From contig CACJVT010000001.1 of the NCBI GenBank assembly GCA_902596925.1, forward strand, positions 1 to 64,000: a stretch of 64,000 nt of DNA, in the 5' to 3' direction. The DNA is from an uncultured Pelagibacteraceae bacterium (GTDB lineage Bacteria > Pseudomonadota > Alphaproteobacteria > Pelagibacterales > Pelagibacteraceae). The position numbers and the translations under genes were made by a program. The notes below the pieces were generated by a model. It searched no databases. It saw only the letters and a list, made by a program, of their open reading frames with translations, and had not been told where the DNA came from. Shown here one piece after another: positions 16,443 through 25,416 of this stretch (its first letter is position 1; the number at the start of each line of letters is the position of its first letter).

Positions 16443-19312
16443 TGTTACATAATTCTGAAAAAGATTTTATAAAAAGACACATTGGTCCATCTGAAGATGA
16501 TCAATCTAAAATGTTAAAAAAATTAAATTATAAATCATTAGATGATTTAATTAATAATACTGTTCCAGAAAAAATACAGTTTAAGGGTGAACTTAATATT
16601 GGTGTGTCTAATTCAGAATACGAAGCATTAAGAAAATTAAAAGCAATTTCTAAAAAAAATGAAATTTACTCAAATTTTATTGGCATGGGCTATTATGGTA
16701 CATACACACCTTACGTAATTTTAAGAAATATATTGGAAAATCCAGGTTGGTACACATCATACACGCCTTATCAACCAGAAGTGGCTCAAGGAAGACTGGA
16801 GATGCTTTTAAACTTTCAACAAATGATTGTTGATTTTACAGGAATGGATATTGCAAATGCATCTTTATTGGATGAGGGTACAGCTGCAGCAGAAGCTATG
16901 GGTTTAAGTTATAGACTTGATAAAAGTGATAGTAATTTAGTTTTTGTTTCTGAAAATTGCCACCCTCAAACTATTGAGGTTATAAAAACGAGAGCAGAAC
17001 CTATGGGCCTCAAAGTTCTTGTTGGAAATGAGGATAAAGTTTTAGAACAATTAAAAGAGGATATTGTTTGTGGAATATTACAGTATCCTGGAACCTTAGG
17101 AGATATTAAAGATCCAAGCGAGGCAATAAGCAAAATTCACAAAAAAAATGGTAAAGCTATTTTAGCTTGCGATCTTCTTGCGCTCGCAAAGCTTAAAACA
17201 CCGAGAGAACTTGGCGCTGATATTGCAGTTGGCAGTTCACAAAGATTTGGTATTCCGATGGGTTATGGCGGACCACATGCAGCATTTTTTGCAACAAAAG
17301 ATGAATACAAAAGATCTATGCCAGGTAGAATAGTTGGTGTTTCAGTGGATAGACATGGAAACAAGGCTTATAGATTATCACTACAAACTAGAGAACAACA
17401 TATTAGAAGAGACAAAGCAACAAGTAATATTTGTACTGCTCAAGCATTACTAGCCATAGTATCAGCAGCCTATGCTATTTATCATGGTCCGGATGGAATT
17501 AATAAAATTTCTGAGAGAGTTTCTCAATTAGCAAAAAATTTTGCTGATAAAATAAAACAATCTGGATATGAAATATATTCTGATTACTTTTTCGATACTG
17601 TTACAATTATTACCAAAGAAAAAACTGATCAAATTTATAAAAATGCTTTAAATCAAAAAGTTAATATTCGAAAAGTAAATTCAGAAATGCTTGCTGTTTC
17701 TTTTGATGAGAAAAAGAATGTTTATAGAGTAAATCAACTATTAAAAATTTTTAATGCAGCAGAGTCTATAAAAAAAGAAGATCCAACAGTAAGTTTACCC
17801 AATTTACCAAAAAGTTTACTGAGAACTTCTAAATATTTAGAACATCCTGTTTTTAACTCATATCGTTCTGAGACTGAAATGCTCAGATACCTTAAAAAGT
17901 TAGAGGATAAGGATATAGCTCTAAACAGAACCATGATAGCGTTAGGCTCTTGCACTATGAAATTAAATGCCACTGCAGAAATGATACCTATCTCCTGGAG
18001 AGAATTAGCTGAGCCCCATCCATTTGTACCTATTGAGCAGATGGAGGGATATAGGACATTATTCACCGATTTAAAAAACTGGTTAAGATCAATTACTGGT
18101 TTTTCGGGAGTTTCACTTCAACCAAATGCAGGCGCCCAAGGCGAATATGCAGGACTAATGGTAATTAGAAAATATCATTTAGATAGAGGTGAAAAAAATA
18201 GAAACATATGTTTAATACCAAGCTCTGCACATGGAACCAATCCTGCTAGTGCACAAATGGTTGGAATGAAAGTGGTTGTAGTAAATTGTGATAAAGAAGG
18301 TAATGTTGATTTTGATGATTTAAAGAAAAAAGTAGAGCTTCATTCAGAAAATTTAGGAGCCTTGATGGTTACATATCCATCTACTCATGGAGTGTTTGAG
18401 GAAAAAATTATGGATATATGTGAGCTAATTCATAAACATGGTGGGCAAGTGTATATGGATGGTGCAAATTTGAATGCACTAGTTGGTATAGCCAAACCTG
18501 GAAATTTTGGTCCGGATGTTTGTCATATAAATTTACATAAAACATTTTGTATCCCTCATGGTGGGGGTGGACCAGGTATGGGACCTATTGCATGTAAAAA
18601 ACATCTACAAGTTTATTTACCTAATCATCCAGTTGTCAAAGATTGTGGTCCAGCAACGGGAATTGGAGCTGTGTCCGCTGCTCCATGGGGAAGCTCAAGT
18701 ATTTTATCAATTTCTTGGATGTATATAAAAATGATGGGATCAGAGGGATTAAAACTAGCTTCTAAAATTGCGATACTAAATGCAAATTATATTGCTGAAA
18801 GACTGAAAGATCATTATCCAATCTTATACAAAGGTTCAAACGGTAATGTTGCTCACGAATGTATAATTGATATTAGGTCAATCAAATCAGAAACGGGAGT
18901 TACTGAGGAAGATATCGCAAAAAGATTAATTGATTTTGGTTTTCATGCACCAACAATGTCTTGGCCTGTGGCTGGAACAATGATGATTGAACCTACAGAA
19001 AGTGAGAACTTGTCAGAGCTTGATAGGTTTTGTGATACTCTTATTAAGATTAAACAAGAAATTGATCTAATTAAGACTGGTAAATTTGATAAAGTTGATA
19101 ATCCAATTAAAAACGCTCCTCATACTGATACTGAGTTAGCTTCTGATAATTGGACACACAAATATTCTAGAGAGCAAGCTGCTTACCCAGCTAAATTTTT
19201 AAAAGTAAATAAATTTTGGCCACCAGTTGCAAGAGTAGACAATGTTTATGGTGATAAAAATATTTTCTGCACATGTCCTAGCATGGACGAATTTAAAGAA
19301 GATGCAGCATAA
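16442..19312 (+). CDS. gcvP: Glycine dehydrogenase (decarboxylating), GcvP P protein
   Basis: PLP enzyme that decarboxylates glycine and loads the aminomethyl group on GcvH. The 956-residue chain is the single-polypeptide form (fused halves of the two-subunit type): the first half starts KDFIKRHIGPSEDDQSKML and contains YTPYQPEVAQGRLEMLLNFQ; the second has CTMKLNATAEMIP near 503-515 and the PLP-lysine motif CHINLHKTFCIPHGGGGPG with K700. The C-terminus KVNKFWPPVARVDNVYGDK is canonical. The start shares one base with the gcvH stop. The next gene begins 6 bases after the stop, with no terminator between, suggesting readthrough into the lipid cluster. Confidence 0.97.
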   Translation: MLHNSEKDFIKRHIGPSEDDQSKMLKKLNYKSLDDLINNTVPEKIQFKGELNIGVSNSEYEALRKLKAISKKNEIYSNFIGMGYYGTYTPYVILRNILENPGWYTSYTPYQPEVAQGRLEMLLNFQQMIVDFTGMDIANASLLDEGTAAAEAMGLSYRLDKSDSNLVFVSENCHPQTIEVIKTRAEPMGLKVLVGNEDKVLEQLKEDIVCGILQYPGTLGDIKDPSEAISKIHKKNGKAILACDLLALAKLKTPRELGADIAVGSSQRFGIPMGYGGPHAAFFATKDEYKRSMPGRIVGVSVDRHGNKAYRLSLQTREQHIRRDKATSNICTAQALLAIVSAAYAIYHGPDGINKISERVSQLAKNFADKIKQSGYEIYSDYFFDTVTIITKEKTDQIYKNALNQKVNIRKVNSEMLAVSFDEKKNVYRVNQLLKIFNAAESIKKEDPTVSLPNLPKSLLRTSKYLEHPVFNSYRSETEMLRYLKKLEDKDIALNRTMIALGSCTMKLNATAEMIPISWRELAEPHPFVPIEQMEGYRTLFTDLKNWLRSITGFSGVSLQPNAGAQGEYAGLMVIRKYHLDRGEKNRNICLIPSSAHGTNPASAQMVGMKVVVVNCDKEGNVDFDDLKKKVELHSENLGALMVTYPSTHGVFEEKIMDICELIHKHGGQVYMDGANLNALVGIAKPGNFGPDVCHINLHKTFCIPHGGGGPGMGPIACKKHLQVYLPNHPVVKDCGPATGIGAVSAAPWGSSSILSISWMYIKMMGSEGLKLASKIAILNANYIAERLKDHYPILYKGSNGNVAHECIIDIRSIKSETGVTEEDIAKRLIDFGFHAPTMSWPVAGTMMIEPTESENLSELDRFCDTLIKIKQEIDLIKTGKFDKVDNPIKNAPHTDTELASDNWTHKYSREQAAYPAKFLKVNKFWPPVARVDNVYGDKNIFCTCPSMDEFKEDAA

Positions 19313-19318
19313 TTATTG

Positions 19319-20557
19319 ATGAAAATTGCTGTAGTTGGTTCAGGCATTTCAGGATTAAGTGCTGCTTATTATCTCTCAAAAAAAAATCATGTAGATTTAT
19401 TTGAAAAAGAAGATCACTTTGGTGGTCACTCACATACAATTGACCTATTGGTTGGAACCAAAAAAGTACCAGTGGATATAGGCTTTATTGTATTTAACTT
19501 TGAAACTTATCCAAATTTAATTAATTTTTTTAATGAAAATAAAATTGAAATTGAAAAAAGCAATATGTCTTTTTCTGTATCAGTAGAGGGCTCAAACTTC
19601 GAATACTGTGGAAAAGGATTAAATGGAATTTTTTCCAACAAAATGAATTTATTTAATATCAAATTTTTAAAAATGTTTTTTGATATTATAAAATTTTATA
19701 AAAAATCTGACAAGCTAGATAATATAAATGAGAAAATCACATTGGGTGATTATTTGATAAAAAATAATCTTTCAATAGAATTTATCAATTATCATTTAAT
19801 ACCTATGGTATCAGCAATCTGGTCGATGCCACCATATGCTGCGAATAAGATGCCTTTAAAATTCTTTTTAAAATTTTTTCAAAATCATGGATTATTTAAA
19901 CTTAAAGGTAGACCACAATGGTACACAGTCTCAAATAGAAGCAGGTCATATGTAAAAACTATTTTATCAAAAATTAGTGGAGAATATTTTAAGAATTATA
20001 AAGTCAATAAAATCATTAGTAAATCAAATGGTATTGATTTGTATTATGGTGGAAAAAATGAATTTTTTGATTACGATAAAGTAATTATTGCAACACATGC
20101 GGACGAAGCATTATCAATGATTGAAAATCCAACTGATCAAGAGAAAGAAGTTTTGTCAAATTTCAGTTATAAAGAAAATTTGGCTTTTATACACACAGAC
20201 GAGACAGTTATGCCAAAAAACAAGAATGCCTGGTGTGCTTGGAACTCTTCTATGAGGAAAAATGAAATTGAAAAAAATTCAATCACTTATTGGTTAAATT
20301 TACTTCAAAATTTAGAATGTGAGAAAAATATATTTCTTACACTAAATCCATACCTTGATATTGATGAAACAAAAATTTTGAAAAAAGTTAAATTCACTCA
20401 CCCTTATTTTGATCAATCTGCTTTAGATTATCAAAGTAAGCTTAAAAATTTGCAAAATAAAAGAAATATTCTTTTTTGTGGTAGTTATTTTGGTTACGGT
20501 TTTCATGAAGATGGAATAAAATCATCAATTGAAATGCTAAAAAACCTTGATGACTAG
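19319..20557 (+). CDS. FAD-dependent amine-oxidase-like protein of the lipid-modification cluster
   Basis: NAD(P)/FAD-binding flavoprotein, about 412 residues, with the dinucleotide motif AVVGSGISGLSAAYYL at the N-terminus and a second FAD block ending ILFCGSYFGYGFHEDGIKSS near the C-terminus. The internal VPVDIGFIVFNFETYPNL is typical of the amine-oxidase-like proteins that accompany DUF1365 and CFA-synthase-like genes. I chose ATG 19319; an in-frame TTG at 19316 is also possible. Relatives in alphaproteobacteria take part in forming modified (methylated or furan) fatty acids; whether that applies here is inference. It lies 6 bases after gcvP and overlaps the next gene by 8 bases. Confidence 0.82.
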   Translation: MKIAVVGSGISGLSAAYYLSKKNHVDLFEKEDHFGGHSHTIDLLVGTKKVPVDIGFIVFNFETYPNLINFFNENKIEIEKSNMSFSVSVEGSNFEYCGKGLNGIFSNKMNLFNIKFLKMFFDIIKFYKKSDKLDNINEKITLGDYLIKNNLSIEFINYHLIPMVSAIWSMPPYAANKMPLKFFLKFFQNHGLFKLKGRPQWYTVSNRSRSYVKTILSKISGEYFKNYKVNKIISKSNGIDLYYGGKNEFFDYDKVIIATHADEALSMIENPTDQEKEVLSNFSYKENLAFIHTDETVMPKNKNAWCAWNSSMRKNEIEKNSITYWLNLLQNLECEKNIFLTLNPYLDIDETKILKKVKFTHPYFDQSALDYQSKLKNLQNKRNILFCGSYFGYGFHEDGIKSSIEMLKNLDD

Positions 20558-21308
20558 CTCAATTTACAATGGAACGGTAATACACAAAAGATTTAAACCA
20601 AAAAAACATTATTTTAAGTACAGTGTATTTTCATTATTAATCGATTTATCTGATCTAAATAATCTGAATAAAAAAATAAGTTTTTTCTCATATAATCGGT
20701 TTAATCTAATTAGTTTTTTTGACAAAGATCATGGTCAAAGAGATGGCTCATCTTTGACTGAATGGGTAAAAAAAAATTTAGAGGAAAATAATATCTTTTC
20801 AAAAGATATAAGAATAAAGCTTTTGTGCTATCCAAGAATTTTTGGTTATGTGTTTAATCCTCTTAGTGTTTTTTTTGTTTATGATCATAATGAAAATTTA
20901 ATTTCAATATTATATGAGGTAAAAAATACTTTTGGAGAACAACATACTTATATTTTTAGAGTAGAGAAAAATAACATGTTACAACACAACTGTTTCAAAA
21001 AATTTCATGTGTCTCCGTTTATTGAAATGAATTGTAATTATTTTTTTAGAATCTTAAAACCCTCTGAAAAGATTTCAGTCATAATTGATCAATATCAGCA
21101 AAATGAAAAAATCTTATTTGCATCACAAGAAGGAAAAAGGGTAGATTTTACAACCATAGAACTACTTAAATCATACATAAAACATCCTTTAATGACATTT
21201 AAAATTATATCGGCGATACATTTTGAAGCCTTTAAATTATGGTTTAAAGGAATAAAGTTTGTAAAAAAAAAACTTAAAATTAAAAATAATATTACTTTTG
21301 AGAATTAA
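20550..21308 (+). CDS. DUF1365 family protein
   Basis: About 252 residues. Matches the DUF1365 pattern: an early IYNGTVIHKRFKPKKHYFKY, the middle DHGQRDGSSLTEWVKKNL (residues near 58-75), LLCYPRIFGYVFNPLSVFFV near 88-107, and YEVKNTFGEQHTYIF. The family has no assigned reaction that I can name with certainty but is nearly always found with a flavin amine-oxidase-like gene and a CFA-synthase-like methyltransferase, exactly as here. ATG 20550 is preferred over TTG 20547; both overlap the previous gene. The stop shares one base with the next ATG. Confidence 0.85.
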   Translation: MTSSIYNGTVIHKRFKPKKHYFKYSVFSLLIDLSDLNNLNKKISFFSYNRFNLISFFDKDHGQRDGSSLTEWVKKNLEENNIFSKDIRIKLLCYPRIFGYVFNPLSVFFVYDHNENLISILYEVKNTFGEQHTYIFRVEKNNMLQHNCFKKFHVSPFIEMNCNYFFRILKPSEKISVIIDQYQQNEKILFASQEGKRVDFTTIELLKSYIKHPLMTFKIISAIHFEAFKLWFKGIKFVKKKLKIKNNITFEN

Positions 21309-22486
21309 TGGGATTATATAACTTTTCAGATCAAATCGTCTTCAAAATTTTAAAAGATATTAAGCACGGGTATTTAGAGATCACAAAATATAATGGTGAA
21401 TTATTAAAATTTGGAAACCCTAATAGTCCTTTAAAATCAATTTTAAAAATAAAAAAACCAAATTTTACTTTTAACTTAATAAAAGGAGGAAGTGTTGGTT
21501 TTGCAGAATCTTATATGAGGGATGAATTTGAAACTGATAATCTTTCAAATTTAATAGAAATCACTGCAAGAAATATTAAAATAATTTATAAATTTTCTGG
21601 TCTATTAGACTTTCCAATAGTCAATTACATAAAAAATATATTTATTAAAAACACCAGAGGTCGAAGTAAAGATAATATTTCAAAACATTACGACTTAGGC
21701 AATGAGTTTTTTGCACTATGGCTTGATAAAACCTTAACATATTCAAGTGCAATATTTGATGAGAGAAATAAAGATTTGTCTAATGCACAAAATAATAAAT
21801 ATCAAAAATTAATAGATTTAATAAAACCAAATAACGGTGACAAAATTTTAGAGATTGGATGTGGTTGGGGTGGTTTTGCTGAATATTTAGGAAAAAAATA
21901 TGATGTCAAATTAGATTGTATTACTATATCGAAAAAACAATTTGAATATGCAAAAAAAAGAATTCACGAATGTGGCTTAAACGAAAAAGTAAATATTGAA
22001 ATTAAAGATTATAGAGATTTAAAAAATAAATATAATTCAATTGCTTCAATTGAAATGATAGAAGCTGTCGGACAAAATTACCTAGAAAGTTATTTTAAAA
22101 CTATTAAAGACAATCTATCAGATGATGGAAGAGCTGCTATTCAGGCTATTACAATAGATGATAATATGTTTGACCGATATAAAAATAAGACAGATTTCAT
22201 CCAAAAATATATTTTTCCTGGAGGATTTTTACCAAGTAAGAATATTATAAATAAATATGTTTCAGAAAATGGTCTAGCTATTAAGTCATATGACTCTTAT
22301 GCAGATCATTATTCTGATACATTAGCAATATGGAGAAATGAATTTAATAAGAAGTGGGATTTAATTAAGAAACAAGGATTTGATTTAACTTTTAAAAGAA
22401 TGTGGGAATTTTACCTTTCTTATTGTGAGGCAGGATTTAAATCAAAAAATATAGATTTAATTCAATTTTCACTTCAAAATAAATGA
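21308..22486 (+). CDS. Cyclopropane-fatty-acyl-phospholipid synthase-like SAM methyltransferase
   Basis: 392-residue SAM-dependent enzyme of the CFA synthase family, which methylates or cyclopropanates unsaturated acyl chains of membrane phospholipids. Family blocks are KGGSVGFAESYMRDEF near 57-72, SKHYDLGNEFFALWLDKTLT near 124-143, the SAM-binding ILEIGCGWGGFAEYLGKKYD near 180-199, and IEMIEAVGQNYLESYF, followed by YIFPGGFLPS. It is shorter than E. coli Cfa's relatives with N-terminal extensions but complete. With the flavoprotein and DUF1365 neighbours it may be a methyltransferase of the furan/methyl fatty acid type rather than a true cyclopropane synthase. Starts on the last base of the preceding stop (TAATG). 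Confidence 0.88.
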   Translation: MGLYNFSDQIVFKILKDIKHGYLEITKYNGELLKFGNPNSPLKSILKIKKPNFTFNLIKGGSVGFAESYMRDEFETDNLSNLIEITARNIKIIYKFSGLLDFPIVNYIKNIFIKNTRGRSKDNISKHYDLGNEFFALWLDKTLTYSSAIFDERNKDLSNAQNNKYQKLIDLIKPNNGDKILEIGCGWGGFAEYLGKKYDVKLDCITISKKQFEYAKKRIHECGLNEKVNIEIKDYRDLKNKYNSIASIEMIEAVGQNYLESYFKTIKDNLSDDGRAAIQAITIDDNMFDRYKNKTDFIQKYIFPGGFLPSKNIINKYVSENGLAIKSYDSYADHYSDTLAIWRNEFNKKWDLIKKQGFDLTFKRMWEFYLSYCEAGFKSKNIDLIQFSLQNK

Positions 22487-22502
22487 TCTTTAAAGGAAAC
22501 AA

Positions 22503-23051
22503 ATGATTAAACTTAAAAACAATAAATCAATTATATTGATAATTTTTCTTTTCTTAATTACAAACTGCTCAAAAAATAGCGCTATGAAACCTGAAGATTT
22601 TAAAAATAAAGAACCAAGATTAATTATTGAAAATTATTTGTCTGGCAATGTAAAAGCTTGGGGTGTGCTTCAAAATAGATCTGGAAAAGTCACAAGACAA
22701 TTTTCTGCAGATTTAGATGGAAAGTGGGATGGTAAACAACTGATACTTGACGAAAAATTTAATTGGGATGATGGGGAAATTCAAACTAGACAATGGCAGA
22801 TCACTAAAATTGATGAAAATAATTATGAGGGTACAGCAGGAGATGTTGTTGGTAAAGCTAAAGGATATTCGTATGGTCCAGCTTTTAAATTTGAATATGT
22901 TTTGTTAGTCCCAGTCAAAGGTAAAGAAATAAAAATTACTTTTGATGATTGGATTTTTAAACAAGACGAACGTGTAGCGATTAATAGGGCTACAATGACT
23001 AAGTTTGGTTTTAAAGTCGCTGAATTAACTGTTGTTTTTGTAAAAGATTAA
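22503..23051 (+). CDS. DUF3833 lipoprotein
   Basis: 182 residues with an N-terminal hydrophobic stretch and lipobox LFLITNC, so a likely lipid-anchored envelope protein. The mature part fits DUF3833: a LSGNVKAWGVLQNRSGKVTR start, FNWDDGEIQTRQWQITKID in the middle, and a lipocalin-like run of beta strands ending VAINRATMTKFGF. DUF3833 genes are regular members of the amine oxidase-DUF1365-CFA cluster. A good AAAGGA ribosome-binding site lies 7-8 bases before ATG, 16 bases after the methyltransferase stop. Its stop and that of the opposing SDR gene interlock in TTAA. Confidence 0.85.
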   Translation: MIKLKNNKSIILIIFLFLITNCSKNSAMKPEDFKNKEPRLIIENYLSGNVKAWGVLQNRSGKVTRQFSADLDGKWDGKQLILDEKFNWDDGEIQTRQWQITKIDENNYEGTAGDVVGKAKGYSYGPAFKFEYVLLVPVKGKEIKITFDDWIFKQDERVAINRATMTKFGFKVAELTVVFVKD

Positions 23052-23809
23052 TTTTTTTTTTGATATTTTGTAAGTTTCCCAATTAAGCCAAAATAAATTT
23101 TGTTTGGTAAGAAACTTAATATTTTCAATATAGTTGTTAAAGATTTTGGAAAATGAATTTCAAAAGAATTTTTGTTTACTAAACCATCATAAATTTTTTC
23201 TGCAGCATATTCAGAAGTTTTTAAGAAAGGCATTTTAAAATCATTTTTATCGGTCATCGGTGTTTTAATAAAACCTGGTGAGACAAGACACACCCGAACA
23301 TTTGATCTACCAAAATCGAAATATAAACTTTCAGCTAAATTATTTAAAGCTGACTTCGATGGTCCATATCCAGTTGAATTAGGTAACCCTCGGTAACCAG
23401 CGATTGAGGAGACTATAGTTATTGTCCCACTTTTTCTATCTTTAAAATATTTCTCTACAGCTTTAATACTATTTAATGTTCCAAAAAAATTTACTTTAAA
23501 TACATTTTCAATTTGCTCAACATCTATATCTTTTTCTTTCTTGGGATCCCATGTACCAGTTGAGAAAAAACAAATATCCACATTCTGAAAAGTATCTACT
23601 ATATTCTGAAAAACTTCTTTACATTTATTCTTATCGGTTACGTCTAATGGAAAAGAACTAATATTTTCATGCTTTCCACAAGTTTCTTTTAGTAAATTTT
23701 CACGTCTTGCAGATATTGCAACATTCCAACCTTCTTTGGCAAATTTTATTGCTAAAGCTTTACCAATTCCTGTGCTACCACCTGTGATCCAAATAGTTTT
23801 TTTATTCAT
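23048..23809 (-). CDS. Short-chain dehydrogenase/reductase (SDR)
   Basis: 253-residue classical SDR. Rossmann motif TGGSTGIGKALA near residues 8-19, NAG-position region FFSTGTWD (substituted), catalytic Ser in IVSSIAGYRG near 137, and YGPSKSALNNLAESL with catalytic Tyr and Lys near 152-156, then SPGFIKTPM. An SDR is a frequent member of the DUF1365-CFA clusters, though here it is on the opposite strand, sharing the last four bases with the DUF3833 gene. It is divergent from tspO by only about 10-24 bases. Substrate unknown; a fatty-acyl substrate is conceivable from context. Confidence 0.85.
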   Translation of the reverse strand: MNKKTIWITGGSTGIGKALAIKFAKEGWNVAISARRENLLKETCGKHENISSFPLDVTDKNKCKEVFQNIVDTFQNVDICFFSTGTWDPKKEKDIDVEQIENVFKVNFFGTLNSIKAVEKYFKDRKSGTITIVSSIAGYRGLPNSTGYGPSKSALNNLAESLYFDFGRSNVRVCLVSPGFIKTPMTDKNDFKMPFLKTSEYAAEKIYDGLVNKNSFEIHFPKSLTTILKILSFLPNKIYFGLIGKLTKYQKKN

Positions 23810-23821
23810 ATTATAAAGATG

Positions 23822-23827
23822 TATAAT
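23822..23827 (+). promoter_or_regulatory. -10 TATAAT for a leaderless tspO transcript
   Basis: Perfect TATAAT ending 7 bases before the ATG at 23834, which would place the transcript start on the A of that ATG. The same bases read TATTAT on the minus strand (23828-23823), suitable as a -10 for the divergent SDR gene whose ATG is at 23809. No clear -35. Confidence 0.4.
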
Positions 23828-23833
23828 ACTAAT

Positions 23834-24301
23834 ATGCTAAAAAATAAATTTTATTCATTAATTCTTTTTTTAATTGTCACTTTTTCTGCATCATTTACTG
23901 GAGGTTTAGTCTCAATTAGCTTCAAAGAGCCCTGGTATTCTAGTCTTGTGAAATCGAATTACAATCCACCAGATTGGATATTTGCACCTGTTTGGACAAC
24001 ACTTTATATAATGATGACATTAGCTATTTGGTTTTTTTGGCATAGTAAAAAAAGGGATGTAAATACAATTTATATTTATTTTATACATATAGTTTTTAAT
24101 GCAACTTGGAGTATTGTTTTTTTTGGACTACATCAAATATTTTTTGCATTAGTTGTTCTTGTGATTTTGATAACTTTGATAATAATTTTGATTATTAGAT
24201 TTAAACGTGTCAATTTTGTAAGTTATTACTTAATGATTCCATATTTACTTTGGTGTTTCTATGCTTTATTTCTTAACTATAACTTAATGGTGCTAAATTA
24301 A
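23834..24301 (+). CDS. tspO: TspO/MBR family membrane protein
   Basis: Five-helix membrane protein of the TspO/translocator family, which binds tetrapyrroles and in bacteria affects porphyrin or stress responses. Family marks are FTGGLVSISFKEPWYSSL near the first loop, YNPPDWIFAPVWTTLYIMM near 45-63, and the fourth helix with NATWSIVFFGLHQIFFAL; WxPxW-type aromatic clustering is evident. I choose ATG 23834 because it matches the TspO N-terminus and the -10 at 23822-23827; an in-frame ATG at 23819 would add five residues. The next gene begins on the base after its stop, so it leads a tspO-flavoprotein-oxygenase operon. Confidence 0.88.
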   Translation: MLKNKFYSLILFLIVTFSASFTGGLVSISFKEPWYSSLVKSNYNPPDWIFAPVWTTLYIMMTLAIWFFWHSKKRDVNTIYIYFIHIVFNATWSIVFFGLHQIFFALVVLVILITLIIILIIRFKRVNFVSYYLMIPYLLWCFYALFLNYNLMVLN

Positions 24302-25405
24302 ATGGATGATGTTGTAATAGTTGGTGGAGGAATAATTGGTGCAGCAACTGCTTATTTCCTATCTAAAGAGGGAAGAAAAGTTAAAGTAATTGAGAGAGAC
24401 CCAACTTATAAATCAGCTTCCTTTCCATTATCTCTTGGCGGTTTTAGAAGACAATTTTTTCAAACGGAAAATATTTTATTGGGTAAATTTGCAAGAGAAT
24501 TTATTTTTCAAATACCAGAGTTGCTCAAAACAGAAAAAAATCCTAATCCTACTGCAAGCATGGTACCAAATGGATATCTATTAATGTTTGGCCCAGAACA
24601 TGCAGACGAGCAATATAGGGCTCTTGAAAATCATAAAGCATGTGATGCTGGAACAAAGAACATCAAAGGTTCCGAGTTAGATAAGTTTTTTCCTTATATA
24701 AACAAAGAAGGAATAGAAACGGCTACATTCACTGACAATAAAAGTGAAGGATGGATTGATCCGTTCCTTTTTCACACAGCTTTAAAAAGTAAAGCGATAG
24801 AGCAAGGTGCAGAATTTGTTAAAGGTGAAGTTAAATCTTTATCGGAAATAAAAGCTAAAACGATAGTATCTGCCGCTGGATGTTGGACAAAAGAATTATT
24901 GGAAGATATTCCAGTTGAGCCTCAAAAGCACACAGTCTTTAGGGTTAAGTGTCCAAAACATATTCCTGAAATGCCATTAACTGGAGATTTAACAACAGGA
25001 GTTTATTGGAGACCTGAAGGTAAAGAGTATTTAGCTGGTTCACCAAAATCAGTTTTTGATGCAACAGATCTCGAACCAGCTTGGGACGATTTTGAAGAAT
25101 TGGTTTGGCCTGCTTTAGCTAAAAGAATTCCTGCATTTGAAGAATTAAAGTTAACGGGTGGTTGGGCAGGTTATTATGATTGTAATAGATTAGATAATAA
25201 TGCAGTTGTAGGAAAACATCCTAAATTTGAAAACGTATACTTAGCAACTGGTTTTACTGGAAGAGGATTAATGCAAGCACCAGGAATTGGAAGAGCTTTA
25301 ACAGAACTAATTACAACAGGTTCTTATCAATCGATTGATATCTCAAATATGGCAGTAGAGAGAGTATTAGGTTCAAAAGCAAGACCGGAACCTTACGTTC
25401 TATAA
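24302..25405 (+). CDS. FAD-dependent oxidoreductase, DAO family (FOXRED1-like)
   Basis: 367-residue flavoprotein of the D-amino-acid/sarcosine oxidase fold. FAD motif VVIVGGGIIGAATAYFLSKE at residues 4-23, a conserved PLSLGGFRRQFFQTENI near 42-58 that resembles FOXRED1-type proteins, and a C-terminal FAD block YLATGFTGRGLMQAPGIGRA near 318-337. Family members oxidise N-methyl or secondary amines such as sarcosine or dimethylglycine; FOXRED1 itself assists complex I assembly. The substrate here is unknown. It directly abuts tspO and is 11 bases before the oxygenase-like gene. Confidence 0.85.
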   Translation: MDDVVIVGGGIIGAATAYFLSKEGRKVKVIERDPTYKSASFPLSLGGFRRQFFQTENILLGKFAREFIFQIPELLKTEKNPNPTASMVPNGYLLMFGPEHADEQYRALENHKACDAGTKNIKGSELDKFFPYINKEGIETATFTDNKSEGWIDPFLFHTALKSKAIEQGAEFVKGEVKSLSEIKAKTIVSAAGCWTKELLEDIPVEPQKHTVFRVKCPKHIPEMPLTGDLTTGVYWRPEGKEYLAGSPKSVFDATDLEPAWDDFEELVWPALAKRIPAFEELKLTGGWAGYYDCNRLDNNAVVGKHPKFENVYLATGFTGRGLMQAPGIGRALTELITTGSYQSIDISNMAVERVLGSKARPEPYVL

Positions 25406-25416
25406 TTTACTTTTAA

